A DNA stretch of 64,000 nt from Pedobacter glucosidilyticus (GTDB lineage: Bacteria; Bacteroidota; Bacteroidia; Sphingobacteriales; Sphingobacteriaceae). This document shows, piece after piece, positions 53,687 through 61,472 of the stretch (the stretch's first letter is position 1; each line of letters opens with the position of its first letter). Both the position numbers and the translations under genes were made by a program. Location of the stretch: NCBI RefSeq assembly GCF_002483235.1, contig NZ_DLHN01000001.1, forward strand, positions 50,355 through 114,354, read 5' to 3'. Under the pieces are notes generated by a model. That model searched no databases, was not told the DNA's origin, and worked only from the letters and a program-made list of their open reading frames with translations.

Positions 53687-53939
53687 GGTTTATATAGAAA
53701 ATAAGATTTCAAGTCATGTTTTTAAGGTTTTTTTTGACTAAATATTGCTTAAAATATGATTTGTAAAATGTATTCTTATTGAAAAAATGCTAAAAAATAT
53801 CCCTAATTTTTTGAATGAATTTCATTTATATTGTAAAAAGCAGTATGTTTTTTGATAAAAAACTAAAAAAATATAATGTTTAGTATAAATCATATAATTA
53901 TTTCTAATTTTCGGCCGTAATAAATCTAAAACTTATACA

Positions 53940-55253
53940 ATGGCTAAGAAATTATCAAAAGTTCCATTTATTTTTCTTGCAATTATTGCATTATTAACAA
54001 TTTTTTACCCGTCCGTACCAGGGGAAATGTTTGCTGGTGAGTATAATTCATCAGATATAGCATGGATGTTATGCGCTACAGCATTAGTATTAATCATGAC
54101 GCCAGGTTTAGCGTTTTTCTATGGTGGTATGGTAAAAAAGAAAAATGTGATTTCTACCATGCTTCAAAGCTTTATTTGTATGGCAATTATTACTGTTATT
54201 TGGGTAGTATTTGGTTTTAGTTTAGCTTTTGGCGATTCTATCGGTGGTATCATTGGTGATCCTAGAACATTTTTTATGATGAGTAATGTGATAGATGGTA
54301 AACCTTGGGTATTAGCACCAACCATTCCTTTGGTATTATTTGCTATTTATCAATTAAAATTTGCTATCATAACTCCTGCTTTAATTACCGGAGCTTTTGC
54401 AGAACGTATCAGATTCATTTCCTACTGTTTATTTATTTGTCTGTTTTTTATTGTGATATATGCACCTTTAGCACATGCTACTTGGCATCCTGATGGGTTA
54501 TTATTTCAATTAGGTGTACTTGATTTTGCTGGTGGTACAGTAGTTCACATGTCGGCAGGTTGGGCAGCCTTAGCTTCTGCTTTATACTTAAAAAAGAGAA
54601 ACGAGCCTAGTCATTCACCAGCAAGAATTACCTATGTTTTATTAGGTACAGGTCTTTTATGGTTCGGCTGGATTGGTTTTAACGGTGGTTCTGCTTATGG
54701 TGCCGGAACATTAGCTACAGTAGCTTTAGCCAATACCATGGCAGCATCAGCCGCTGCAGCTCTTGCTTGGATATTTTTTGATTCTTATAAAGGTAGAAAG
54801 CCATCTGCAATGGGTACTTGTATTGGTGCGGTAGTAGGTTTAGTGGCAATTACTCCAGCCGCAGGATTTGTTACTATTCCTCATTCATTAATTATAGGTG
54901 TTGTTTCTGCCGTTGTAAGTAATTTAATTGTAGATTGGAGAACACGTACTTCTATAGATGATACCTTAGATGTATTCCCTTGTCATGGCGTTGGTGGTAT
55001 GGTTGGTATGTTGTTAACCGGTGTTTTTGCGCATCAATCTATTAACGGAGCAAATGAAACAGGTAACGGTTTAATTTTTGGAGAAACGCATTTATTCTTA
55101 GTGCATTTAGGCGCTTTAATAGGTGTATCTATTTTTGCATTCTTTGGTTCTTGGTTATTATTAAAAATAACAGATATCATTAGTCCATTAAGAGTTTCAG
55201 AAGAAGATGAAGATGCAGGTTTAGATATTTCGCAACATGGCGAAAAATTATAA
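53940..55253 (+). CDS. amtB: Ammonium transporter
   Basis: A 437-residue inner-membrane ammonium channel. The first segment is hydrophobic and may be a signal peptide, as in AmtB. The mature part has 11 helices, with ALVLIMTPGLAFFYGGMVKK and KNVISTMLQSFICMAIITVI, then DFAGGTVVHMSAGWAALASA, which carries the first pore His, and LDVFPCHGVGGMVGMLLTGV with the second. So the twin-His pore is intact. No glnK/glnB gene is next to it, although this pair is very often linked. The promoter was not identified. A strong terminator follows. Confidence 0.95.
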   Translation: MAKKLSKVPFIFLAIIALLTIFYPSVPGEMFAGEYNSSDIAWMLCATALVLIMTPGLAFFYGGMVKKKNVISTMLQSFICMAIITVIWVVFGFSLAFGDSIGGIIGDPRTFFMMSNVIDGKPWVLAPTIPLVLFAIYQLKFAIITPALITGAFAERIRFISYCLFICLFFIVIYAPLAHATWHPDGLLFQLGVLDFAGGTVVHMSAGWAALASALYLKKRNEPSHSPARITYVLLGTGLLWFGWIGFNGGSAYGAGTLATVALANTMAASAAAALAWIFFDSYKGRKPSAMGTCIGAVVGLVAITPAAGFVTIPHSLIIGVVSAVVSNLIVDWRTRTSIDDTLDVFPCHGVGGMVGMLLTGVFAHQSINGANETGNGLIFGETHLFLVHLGALIGVSIFAFFGSWLLLKITDIISPLRVSEEDEDAGLDISQHGEKL

Positions 55254-55309
55254 GTCGGAACTTAATAAACACTTTAGAAATAAAGAAAGCTAATTTTATA
55301 GTAAAAGCT

Positions 55310-55350
55310 AAACAGCCTCAATAAATGTCTAAATTTATTGAGGCTGTTTT
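55310..55350 (+). terminator. Terminator after amtB
   Basis: A 17-bp perfect stem (55310-55326 with 55333-55349; core ACAGCCTCAATAAAT), a six-base loop and a short T-run. It is the longest stem in the window and lies 56 bases past the amtB stop. Confidence 0.85.
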
Positions 55351-55361
55351 ATAATAAAAAA

Positions 55362-55392
55362 AAGAGACTGCCCTTTTAGAAGACAGTCTCTT
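55362..55392 (-). terminator. Terminator after the HesB/IscA gene
   Basis: A 9-bp stem (AAGAGACTG at 55362-55370 with 55384-55392) and a 13-base loop. On the minus strand it is followed by a run of eight T bases. It ends the HesB/IscA gene, while the adjacent hairpin ends amtB. Confidence 0.8.
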
Positions 55393-55417
55393 ATTATCAA
55401 AACTAAAAACTAATTCT

Positions 55418-55768
55418 TTAAACAGAAAAACTGGTACCGCAGCCACAAGTTTTAGCCGCATTTGGGTTATTAAAAACAAAGCCTCTGGCGTTTAATCCTT
55501 GCTGAAAATCAACCTCCATGCCTGCTAAATACAAGCCATGAGCTTTATTCATGAAGCATCTTATACCATCTATATCGTATTCTGTATCACCTTCTTTCTT
55601 TTGGTCAAAACCCAAAACATAATTCATTCCGGCACAACCACCACCTTCAACACCAAGTCTTAAACCAAATTCTTCGCTTAATTCTTGTTGTTCCATTAAC
55701 TTTTTCACTTCTTTTTTCGCACCTTCGGTTAATGTTACAGGTGAAACTGCTGTTACTGCTGTACTCAT
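55418..55768 (-). CDS. HesB/IscA-type iron-sulfur assembly protein
   Basis: A 116-residue Fe-S cluster carrier or scaffold of the A-type family. The three cysteine ligands are present: GGGCAGMNYVLGFDQKKEG (first) and TCGCGTSFSV (CxC, at the end). I start it at the ATG at 55768. An upstream TTG that gives eight more residues coincides with the end of the exact -7 box at 55790-55797. No other Fe-S assembly genes are adjacent. Transfer target is unknown; IscA, SufA and ErpA cannot be told apart here. Confidence 0.92.
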   Translation of the reverse strand: MSTAVTAVSPVTLTEGAKKEVKKLMEQQELSEEFGLRLGVEGGGCAGMNYVLGFDQKKEGDTEYDIDGIRCFMNKAHGLYLAGMEVDFQQGLNARGFVFNNPNAAKTCGCGTSFSV

Positions 55769-55789
55769 AATAATTATTTTATTGTTGCA

Positions 55790-55797
55790 CAAATATA
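55790..55797 (-). promoter_or_regulatory. -7 box (TATATTTG) for the HesB/IscA gene
   Basis: TATATTTG on the minus strand is an exact TAnnTTTG match. Its G is 21 bases from the ATG, giving a leader of about 18 bases. It rules out the TTG start inside it. Confidence 0.62.
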
Positions 55798-55858
55798 AGG
55801 TAAAATGCAGATTTTTGTTTTCACAAGAATCAATTTTACCAATACTTTACAATTTAGA

Positions 55859-56386
55859 ATGGATGCTTTAACGTTTTTACTAGATATTTTAAAATACACA
55901 TTATCAGGTTTTTTTGTTATTCTAGGCTCTTACTTCTTATTTAAAAGCCAGTTTGACGCTTATTACAATTTAAAAGAATTGGAATATCGCTCATCTGTAC
56001 TTAAAGATGTTTTACCGCTTAGGCTACAAGCCTATGAAAGAATGACACTTTTTATAGAGCGTATCAATCCATCAAACTTATTGTTAAGATTGCATGTTTC
56101 TGGGATGTCTGCAAAAGAAATGCAAAATTTAATTTTAACAGAAGTTAGGGCAGAATATCAGCACAACTTAGCTCAGCAAATTTATCTTACCAATGATGCT
56201 TGGCAAATCATCAAAAGAGTAAAAGATGATACAATTAGCATCATCAACTCGGCAGTAAAAAATCTTCCGGCTGATGCAAGTGCTGTTGATTTAAGTAAAG
56301 TTGTTTTTTCTCGTTTAGATAGTATCGAGGAAAACCCTTACGAGTTAGCTTTGTTAGTGATTAAGAAAGATATTCAAGAAATGTAA
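55859..56386 (+). CDS. Single-pass membrane protein next to the mutase gene
   Basis: A 175-residue protein. The frame is open from 55805, but the ATG at 55859 gives a better start: MDALTFLLDILKYTLSGFFV, then a membrane helix (VILGSYFLFK) in the first 30 residues. The rest is helical, with YERMTLFIERINPSNLLLRL and an Ala/Asp/Lys-rich C-terminus, and should lie in the cytoplasm. Similar proteins are encoded beside acyl-CoA mutase genes in Bacteroidota (I recall a DUF7935 name, but am not sure). It ends 11 bases before the mutase ATG, so the two are likely to be co-transcribed. No catalytic motif is seen. Confidence 0.7.
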   Translation: MDALTFLLDILKYTLSGFFVILGSYFLFKSQFDAYYNLKELEYRSSVLKDVLPLRLQAYERMTLFIERINPSNLLLRLHVSGMSAKEMQNLILTEVRAEYQHNLAQQIYLTNDAWQIIKRVKDDTISIINSAVKNLPADASAVDLSKVVFSRLDSIEENPYELALLVIKKDIQEM

Positions 56387-56397
56387 ATCATCATTAT

Positions 56398-57945
56398 ATG
56401 GCTGATAAAATCAATAAAACAACTTCAGGTATTGAAATTAAAGAAGTTTATCATCAGCCTAAGCAGGATATTGAAAAACCTGGCGAATTCCCTTTCACCA
56501 GAGGCATACAAAAAGATATGTACCGTGGTAGATTATGGACAATGCGCCAATACGCAGGTTTTTCTACTGCCGAAGAATCAAACAAAAGATACCATTATTT
56601 ACTGCAGCAAGGTACAACCGGCTTATCTGTAGCTTTTGATTTACCCACACAAATAGGTTATGATTCTGATCATGATATGGCCGAAGGCGAAGTGGGTAAA
56701 GTAGGTGTAGCCATAGATTCTTTGGCAGATATGGAAATACTTTTTGATGGTATCAAGCTTGCGGATATTACTACTTCCATGACTATTAATGCCACAGCAG
56801 CTACATTACTGGCTATGTACATCGCTTTAGCAAAAAAACAAGGAGCAGATTTATCTCAAATTTCAGGAACTATCCAAAACGATATTTTAAAAGAATACGC
56901 AGCAAGAGGTACTTATATCTATCCGCCAAAATCCTCAATGCGTCTTATTACGGATGTTTTTGAGTATTGCAGCAAAGAGCTTCCAAAATGGAATACCATT
57001 TCAATATCTGGTTATCATATTAGAGAAGCGGGCTCAACAGCAGTACAAGAGTTAGCCTTTACTTTGTCAAACGGAAAAGCATATTTACAAGCAGCCATAG
57101 ATAAAGGCTTAGATATAAATCTTTTTGCACAACGTTTATCATTCTTTTTCAATTGCCATAATAATTTTTTTGAAGAAATTGCCAAATTTAGAGCAGCCAG
57201 AAGAATGTGGGCAAACATCACCAAATCTTTAGGAGCAACAAATAGTAAGGCACAACAATTACGTTTTCATACCCAAACAGGTGGTTCAACCTTAACTGCA
57301 CAACAACCTCAAAATAATATAGTAAGGGTAACCAATCAGGCTTTGGCTGCCGTTTTGGGCGGCACTCAATCTTTACACACCAATGGTTTTGATGAAGCTT
57401 TATCTCTGCCAACAGAAGAAGCCGCTAAAATAGCTTTAAGAACACAACAAATTATTGCTTTTGAAACAGGTGTTACACAAACGGTAGACCCTTTGGCAGG
57501 TTCTTATTTTATAGAATCTCTTACAGATGAATTAGAGAAATTAGCTCAGGAATATATAGACAAGATAGATAATATGGGTGGGGCTGTACAAGCCATAGAA
57601 AATGGTTTTGTACAAGGAGAAATTGCCGCAGCTGCTTATGATTATCAAAAAGCTATAGAAAATGGCGAGCAAATTATTGTGGGTGTAAACAAATATCAAG
57701 AAGCAGAAAGCATTAGACAAGATGTGTTTAGGGTTGATGACAGCATCAGAAAAACACAAATTGAGAAGATTAAGCTATTAAAAGAAAGAAGAAATCAAGA
57801 AGCCGTTACACAAAAACTAGCCGATTTAAAGCTTGCGGCAGAAGATAACATAAACGTAATGCCTTTTTTACTTGCCGCAGTTGAAGAATATGCAACTTTA
57901 GGCGAAATTGCCGATACTTTTAGAGAAGTATTTGGAGAATACTAA
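56398..57945 (+). CDS. Acyl-CoA mutase large subunit (methylmalonyl-CoA mutase type)
   Basis: A 515-residue catalytic subunit of a B12-dependent acyl-CoA mutase. The signature RQYAGFSTAEESNKRYHYLL and QGTTGLSVAFDLPTQIGYDS is intact. Tyr52 (RQYAGFS) and Arg182 (SSMRLITD) align with Tyr89 and Arg207 of methylmalonyl-CoA mutase, which differ in isobutyryl-CoA mutase (Phe and Gln). So methylmalonyl-CoA/succinyl-CoA interconversion is the best guess. The C-terminal B12-binding domain (DxHxxG) is absent, so a separate small subunit gene must supply it; none is in this window. It is likely co-transcribed with the membrane protein upstream. Confidence 0.9.
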   Translation: MADKINKTTSGIEIKEVYHQPKQDIEKPGEFPFTRGIQKDMYRGRLWTMRQYAGFSTAEESNKRYHYLLQQGTTGLSVAFDLPTQIGYDSDHDMAEGEVGKVGVAIDSLADMEILFDGIKLADITTSMTINATAATLLAMYIALAKKQGADLSQISGTIQNDILKEYAARGTYIYPPKSSMRLITDVFEYCSKELPKWNTISISGYHIREAGSTAVQELAFTLSNGKAYLQAAIDKGLDINLFAQRLSFFFNCHNNFFEEIAKFRAARRMWANITKSLGATNSKAQQLRFHTQTGGSTLTAQQPQNNIVRVTNQALAAVLGGTQSLHTNGFDEALSLPTEEAAKIALRTQQIIAFETGVTQTVDPLAGSYFIESLTDELEKLAQEYIDKIDNMGGAVQAIENGFVQGEIAAAAYDYQKAIENGEQIIVGVNKYQEAESIRQDVFRVDDSIRKTQIEKIKLLKERRNQEAVTQKLADLKLAAEDNINVMPFLLAAVEEYATLGEIADTFREVFGEY

Positions 57946-57965
57946 AACACTAACTCAATTAAAAT

Positions 57966-58703
57966 ATGAAATTTAAATTTTTAATAGTTGCTTTTGCAGC
58001 ACTATTATTACAAGCTTGTGGTGTTCATTATCAAGTTAAAAATATCCAAAAGCAAATTTATCCTGTCTCTTCGGATTTTTCTGCTGATACTAGCCTAAGT
58101 AATTTTTATAAGCCCTACAAACAACAGCTAGATTCTATCATGAATGATGTTGTTGCGGTATCAGCTCAAGAAATTCAGAAAGGTAAGCCCGAAGCACCTT
58201 TAAACAATTTCTTTGCAGATGCTATGTATGTAAGTGCCAAATCAAAAAATATTCAGTTTGATTTTGCCTATACCAATTATGGTGGTTTACGTACTTCTTT
58301 ACCAAAAGGAAATATCCCACGTTACAAAATTTTTGAGCTGATGCCTTTTGAAAATGCATTTGCAACGGCTACTTTCTCTGGTCAAAATATCAAAGAGTTT
58401 TTCAACTTTATTGCCAATAGTGGTGGCGAGCCTATTTCAGGAGCAACATTTACCATAGAAAATGGTAAAGCTTCAGATATTAAAATCAACGGAGAACCTA
58501 TCAACTTAGAAAAGAACTATACCGTCTTAACTTCCGATTATATGATAAACGGTGGCGATGGTGGCGAGATTTTTACCAAAGCCTTATCTACAAAAGTTTA
58601 TGAGTATAAACTTAGAGAAGGTCTGCTAGATTATCTAGCAACATTTAAAAACAATAATCAAATTTTAAATCCTGTAAAAGATGGAAGAATTAAACTTAAA
58701 TAG
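57966..58703 (+). CDS. 5'-nucleotidase C-terminal domain lipoprotein
   Basis: A 245-residue predicted lipoprotein. The N-terminus MKFKFLIVAFAALLLQACGV has a lipobox with Cys18. The chain is the C-terminal, substrate-binding domain of 5'-nucleotidase/UshA: FAYTNYGGLRTSLPKGNIPR, then FELMPFENAFATATFSGQNI, and YMINGGDGGEIF, which carries aromatic and Gly residues that bind the base. The metallophosphatase half is encoded by the next gene, whose start overlaps its end by 23 bases. So the two halves form one enzyme split in reverse domain order. It probably acts in the periplasm or at the outer membrane. Confidence 0.9.
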   Translation: MKFKFLIVAFAALLLQACGVHYQVKNIQKQIYPVSSDFSADTSLSNFYKPYKQQLDSIMNDVVAVSAQEIQKGKPEAPLNNFFADAMYVSAKSKNIQFDFAYTNYGGLRTSLPKGNIPRYKIFELMPFENAFATATFSGQNIKEFFNFIANSGGEPISGATFTIENGKASDIKINGEPINLEKNYTVLTSDYMINGGDGGEIFTKALSTKVYEYKLREGLLDYLATFKNNNQILNPVKDGRIKLK

Positions 58704-59628
58704 GAGAGGTTTTATAAAAGGTTCTCTATCAACCGCAGCTTTATTAGCAATGGGTTTTAATCCGATAAGTGTATTTGCTGAAGAAGATTTTGTAAAACTT
58801 ACCATATTACATACCAATGATGTGCATAGTAGGATAGACCCATTCCCTATGGACGGCTCTCGTAACCAAGGTAAGGCCGGTGTTGCCCCTAGAGCTACAC
58901 TCATCAATAAAATTAGGAAAGAAGAAAAGAATGTTTTATTGCTTGATGCTGGAGATATTTTCCAAGGCACACCCTATTTTAATTATTGGGGGGGCGAGTT
59001 AGAAATTAAAATGATGAGCATGATGGGGTATGATGCCGCTATTATGGGCAATCATGATTTTGATAATGGAGTGGAAGGTTTTGCTAAACAATTACCACAT
59101 GCAAAATTCCCTATCCTAAACGCTAACTACGATTTTACAAATACCGCATTAGAAGGTAAAACCAAAGGCTACCAAATTTTTAATAAAGGAGACTTAAAAA
59201 TAGGAGTTTATGGTTTAGGAATAGAGTTAACAGGTTTAGTAAACCAACAACAATACGGAGAAACCCAATATACCGAGCCTATTAAAAAAGCTTTAGAAAT
59301 GGAGCGCTTTTTAAAACAAGACCAAAAGTGCGATTTAGTAATATGTCTTTCTCATTTGGGCTTTAAATACCGCGAAAATAAGGTTTCTGATATAGTTTTA
59401 GCCCAAAGTATATACTTTACAGATTTAATTATTGGTGGCCATACGCATACATTTTTAAGTACTCCAGAAAGCGTAAAAAATCTATCAGGTAAAGAAATTT
59501 TGGTTAATCAAGTAGGTTTTGCAGGAATTAACTTGGGGCGTATTGATTATGTTTTCACAAAAGAAAAAAAGAAAAAAATAACTTATTCTTCTGCTATTGA
59601 AGTGGTTGAAAATAATTTCAAAATTTAG
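58681..59628 (+). CDS. 5'-nucleotidase N-terminal metallophosphatase (Tat-exported)
   Basis: A 315-residue exported enzyme. The N-terminus NRRGFIKGSLSTAALLAMGF is a Tat signal with a twin-arginine motif (RRGFIKG). The calcineurin-like metal site is complete: TILHTNDVHSR (Asp, His), LLDAGDIFQGTPYFNYWG (Asp), MGNHDFDNG (Asn, His), then SHLG and GGHTHTF. It lacks the C-terminal substrate domain, which is supplied by the gene just upstream, overlapping by 23 bases. Likely substrates are nucleoside monophosphates or other small phosphate esters. Confidence 0.93.
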   Translation: MEELNLNRRGFIKGSLSTAALLAMGFNPISVFAEEDFVKLTILHTNDVHSRIDPFPMDGSRNQGKAGVAPRATLINKIRKEEKNVLLLDAGDIFQGTPYFNYWGGELEIKMMSMMGYDAAIMGNHDFDNGVEGFAKQLPHAKFPILNANYDFTNTALEGKTKGYQIFNKGDLKIGVYGLGIELTGLVNQQQYGETQYTEPIKKALEMERFLKQDQKCDLVICLSHLGFKYRENKVSDIVLAQSIYFTDLIIGGHTHTFLSTPESVKNLSGKEILVNQVGFAGINLGRIDYVFTKEKKKKITYSSAIEVVENNFKI

Positions 59629-59649
59629 CTTTTTTAAACCGATTTTTTT

Positions 59650-59659
59650 TTCAATCTTC
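59650..59659. repeat. Short repeat TTCAATCTTC (copy A)
   Basis: This 10-base word recurs at 63315-63324, and both copies are followed by similar bases that end in TCGGA (16 of 21 positions match). Both lie in gene-free DNA near dnaA and near the NUDIX gene. They may be part of an intergenic repeat family. Confidence 0.35.
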
Positions 59660-59686
59660 GAGACTCGGAAGCAAGCAACCCCGCAG

Positions 59687-59704
59687 TGCTTCCATCGCAT
59701 TTAG
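59687..59704 (+). repeat. Intergenic repeat TGCTTCCATYGCRTTYAG, copy 1
   Basis: TGCTTCCATCGCATTTAG matches 61319-61336 at 15 of 18 positions, in direct orientation. This copy lies 22 bases before the dnaA ATG, and the other lies 164 bases after the dnaA stop. So dnaA is flanked by it. Confidence 0.45.
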
Positions 59705-59726
59705 AATCAGATTATTAAAGAAATAT

Positions 59727-61154
59727 ATGGAAAAAACTTGTACCCATGTTTGGGAAAGCTGTCTTCAAATCATTAAGGATAATATCCCCAGCCAGAGTTT
59801 TAAAACCTGGTTTGAGCCTATCACTCCACTTAGATTAGAAGGAAGTGTTCTTACGATTCAGGTACCTAGTTTGTTCTTTTATGAATGGTTGGAAGAACAT
59901 TATGTAGGTCTTTTAAGGAAGACAATTAAAAACCAGTTAGGCGATTCTGGCAGATTAGAGTATAACATTGTTGTAGAAAAATCATCCTCACAAAAGCCTT
60001 ACACTACAAATATTCCCTCAAGTGGTAACGGGGCTGAAGGTAAAAACCAGTCTATCCCTATGCCTGTTGCTTTAAATAAGGATATTAAAAATCCTTTCGT
60101 AATCCCCGGATTAAAAAAGCTACAGGTAGATCCACAGCTAAATCCAAACTACACTTTCGAGAATTTCATTGAAGGAGATTGCAACCGTTTAGCTCGTTCG
60201 GCAGGCTATGCTGTGGCAGCAAAACCAGGTGGTACTTCATTTAACCCTTTAATGGTTTATGGAGGCGTAGGTTTAGGTAAAACCCACTTAGCGCAAGCTA
60301 TTGGTAATGAAATCAAAAGAAATATGCCAGATAAATTGGTTATCTATGTTTCTTGCGAGAAATTTTGCCAGCAATTTGTAGACTCTTTAAAGAATAATAC
60401 CATTAATGATTTTGTGAATTTCTATCAAGCAATGGATGTTATCATCATGGATGATATACACAATTTCGCCGGAAAAGATAAAACACAAGATATTTTCTTC
60501 CATATTTTTAATCACTTACACCAATCTGGTAAGCAATTAATCATCACTTCTGATAAAGCCCCAAAAGATTTAGCAGGTTTAGAAGAAAGATTGCTTTCAA
60601 GATTCAAATGGGGTTTATCAGCAGATCTTTCTGTTCCTGATATCGAAACCCGTATGGCTATCCTGAAAAAGAAAATGTATCAAGATGGTATTGAACTTCC
60701 AAATGATGTTATCGAGTATGTTGCGCACAACATAGACAACAATGTTCGTGAGTTAGAAGGTGCAATGGTTTCTTTACTTGCACAATCAACCTTAAATAAG
60801 AAAGAGATAGATATTTCGTTAGCTAAGCAAATGCTAAAGAATTTTATCAAAAACACAAGCAAAGAAATATCAATGGAGTATATCCAGAAATTGGTGTGCG
60901 AATATTTCGAAGTTCCGGTAGAGATGGTAAAATCAAAAACCAGAAAAAGAGAAATTGTTCAAGCTCGCCAAATTTCTATGTACTTGGCAAAGAGCCATAC
61001 TAAAACATCATTAAAATCAATCGGAGCGTTCTTTGGAGGTAGAGACCACTCAACTGTAATTTACGCCTGCCAAACCGTAGAAGATTTAATAGATACCGAT
61101 AAGAAATTTAAAGCTTATGTCCACGATATTCAGAAAAAGCTTAAAATGAGCTAA
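59727..61154 (+). CDS. dnaA: Chromosomal replication initiator DnaA
   Basis: A 475-residue AAA+ initiator. Domain I lies at 1-80 (CTHVWESCLQIIKDNIPSQS). The Walker A motif is GGVGLGKTHLAQAIGNEI, and Walker B is MDVIIMDDIHNF. The sensor 2 and initiator-specific motif regions follow. The C-terminal domain IV has the DNA-binding signature GGRDHSTVIYACQTVEDLI. I see no consensus DnaA boxes in the short gap before dnaA; the boxes nearest to it in this window are those upstream of gyrB, 51 kb away. dnaN is not adjacent. A strong terminator follows. Confidence 0.97.
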   Translation: MEKTCTHVWESCLQIIKDNIPSQSFKTWFEPITPLRLEGSVLTIQVPSLFFYEWLEEHYVGLLRKTIKNQLGDSGRLEYNIVVEKSSSQKPYTTNIPSSGNGAEGKNQSIPMPVALNKDIKNPFVIPGLKKLQVDPQLNPNYTFENFIEGDCNRLARSAGYAVAAKPGGTSFNPLMVYGGVGLGKTHLAQAIGNEIKRNMPDKLVIYVSCEKFCQQFVDSLKNNTINDFVNFYQAMDVIIMDDIHNFAGKDKTQDIFFHIFNHLHQSGKQLIITSDKAPKDLAGLEERLLSRFKWGLSADLSVPDIETRMAILKKKMYQDGIELPNDVIEYVAHNIDNNVRELEGAMVSLLAQSTLNKKEIDISLAKQMLKNFIKNTSKEISMEYIQKLVCEYFEVPVEMVKSKTRKREIVQARQISMYLAKSHTKTSLKSIGAFFGGRDHSTVIYACQTVEDLIDTDKKFKAYVHDIQKKLKMS

Positions 61155-61170
61155 TCTAAATTTTCTGAAG

Positions 61171-61206
61171 AAATCCCGTTAGGTACACACTTAACGGGAT
61201 TTTTTT
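61171..61206 (+). terminator. Rho-independent terminator after dnaA
   Basis: An 11-bp perfect stem (AAATCCCGTTA at 61171-61181 with 61192-61202), a 10-base loop and seven T bases. It lies 16 bases past the dnaA stop. Confidence 0.92.
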
Positions 61207-61318
61207 GTTTTATGATCTTTTTTGAAAAGGTCTTGTAGTATCGCTTCGGCAAAAGCAGTCGGGTGGTAAACCATCCCTTCTGGACTGTATGCAATACTCC
61301 GAGCTTCGCTAGGGTATT

Positions 61319-61336
61319 TGCTTCCATTGCGTTCAG
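61319..61336 (+). repeat. Intergenic repeat TGCTTCCATYGCRTTYAG, copy 2
   Basis: TGCTTCCATTGCGTTCAG is the second copy of the motif at 59687-59704, with three transitions between them. It lies in the more GC-rich part of the gap after dnaA. Confidence 0.45.
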
Positions 61337-61472
61337 TTTAGGTGGGGTTTTGGTGCTATTTAAGTTTTACTGATTTTAAATAAAAAATAGCATTTTTAGG
61401 TGGTCAAATTCTATTTAGCTAAAAGATTCTGCATAAAAAAGATATATTAGCTTATCACTCTACTTAAAGCCT

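Larger units (their letters stand above)
61155..61472. other. Gap between dnaA and the hydrolase fusion
   Basis: A 318-base stretch without a gene. It holds the dnaA terminator and the second copy of the 18-base dnaA-flanking repeat (61319-61336). It also has sequence with local inverted pieces: AATAC at 61293-61297 facing GTATT at 61314-61318, and GGGTGG at 61261-61266 facing CCATCC at 61271-61276. The section 61220-61345 is markedly richer in G and C than its surroundings, which suggests a repeat element rather than unconstrained spacer. I see no exact -7 box. Confidence 0.45.

Noticed and set aside
59629..59726. Replication origin just upstream of dnaA
   Set aside because: The 98-base gap has no DnaA box and no AT-rich unwinding element of note. 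Only the gyrB gap has boxes, and dnaN is not adjacent.
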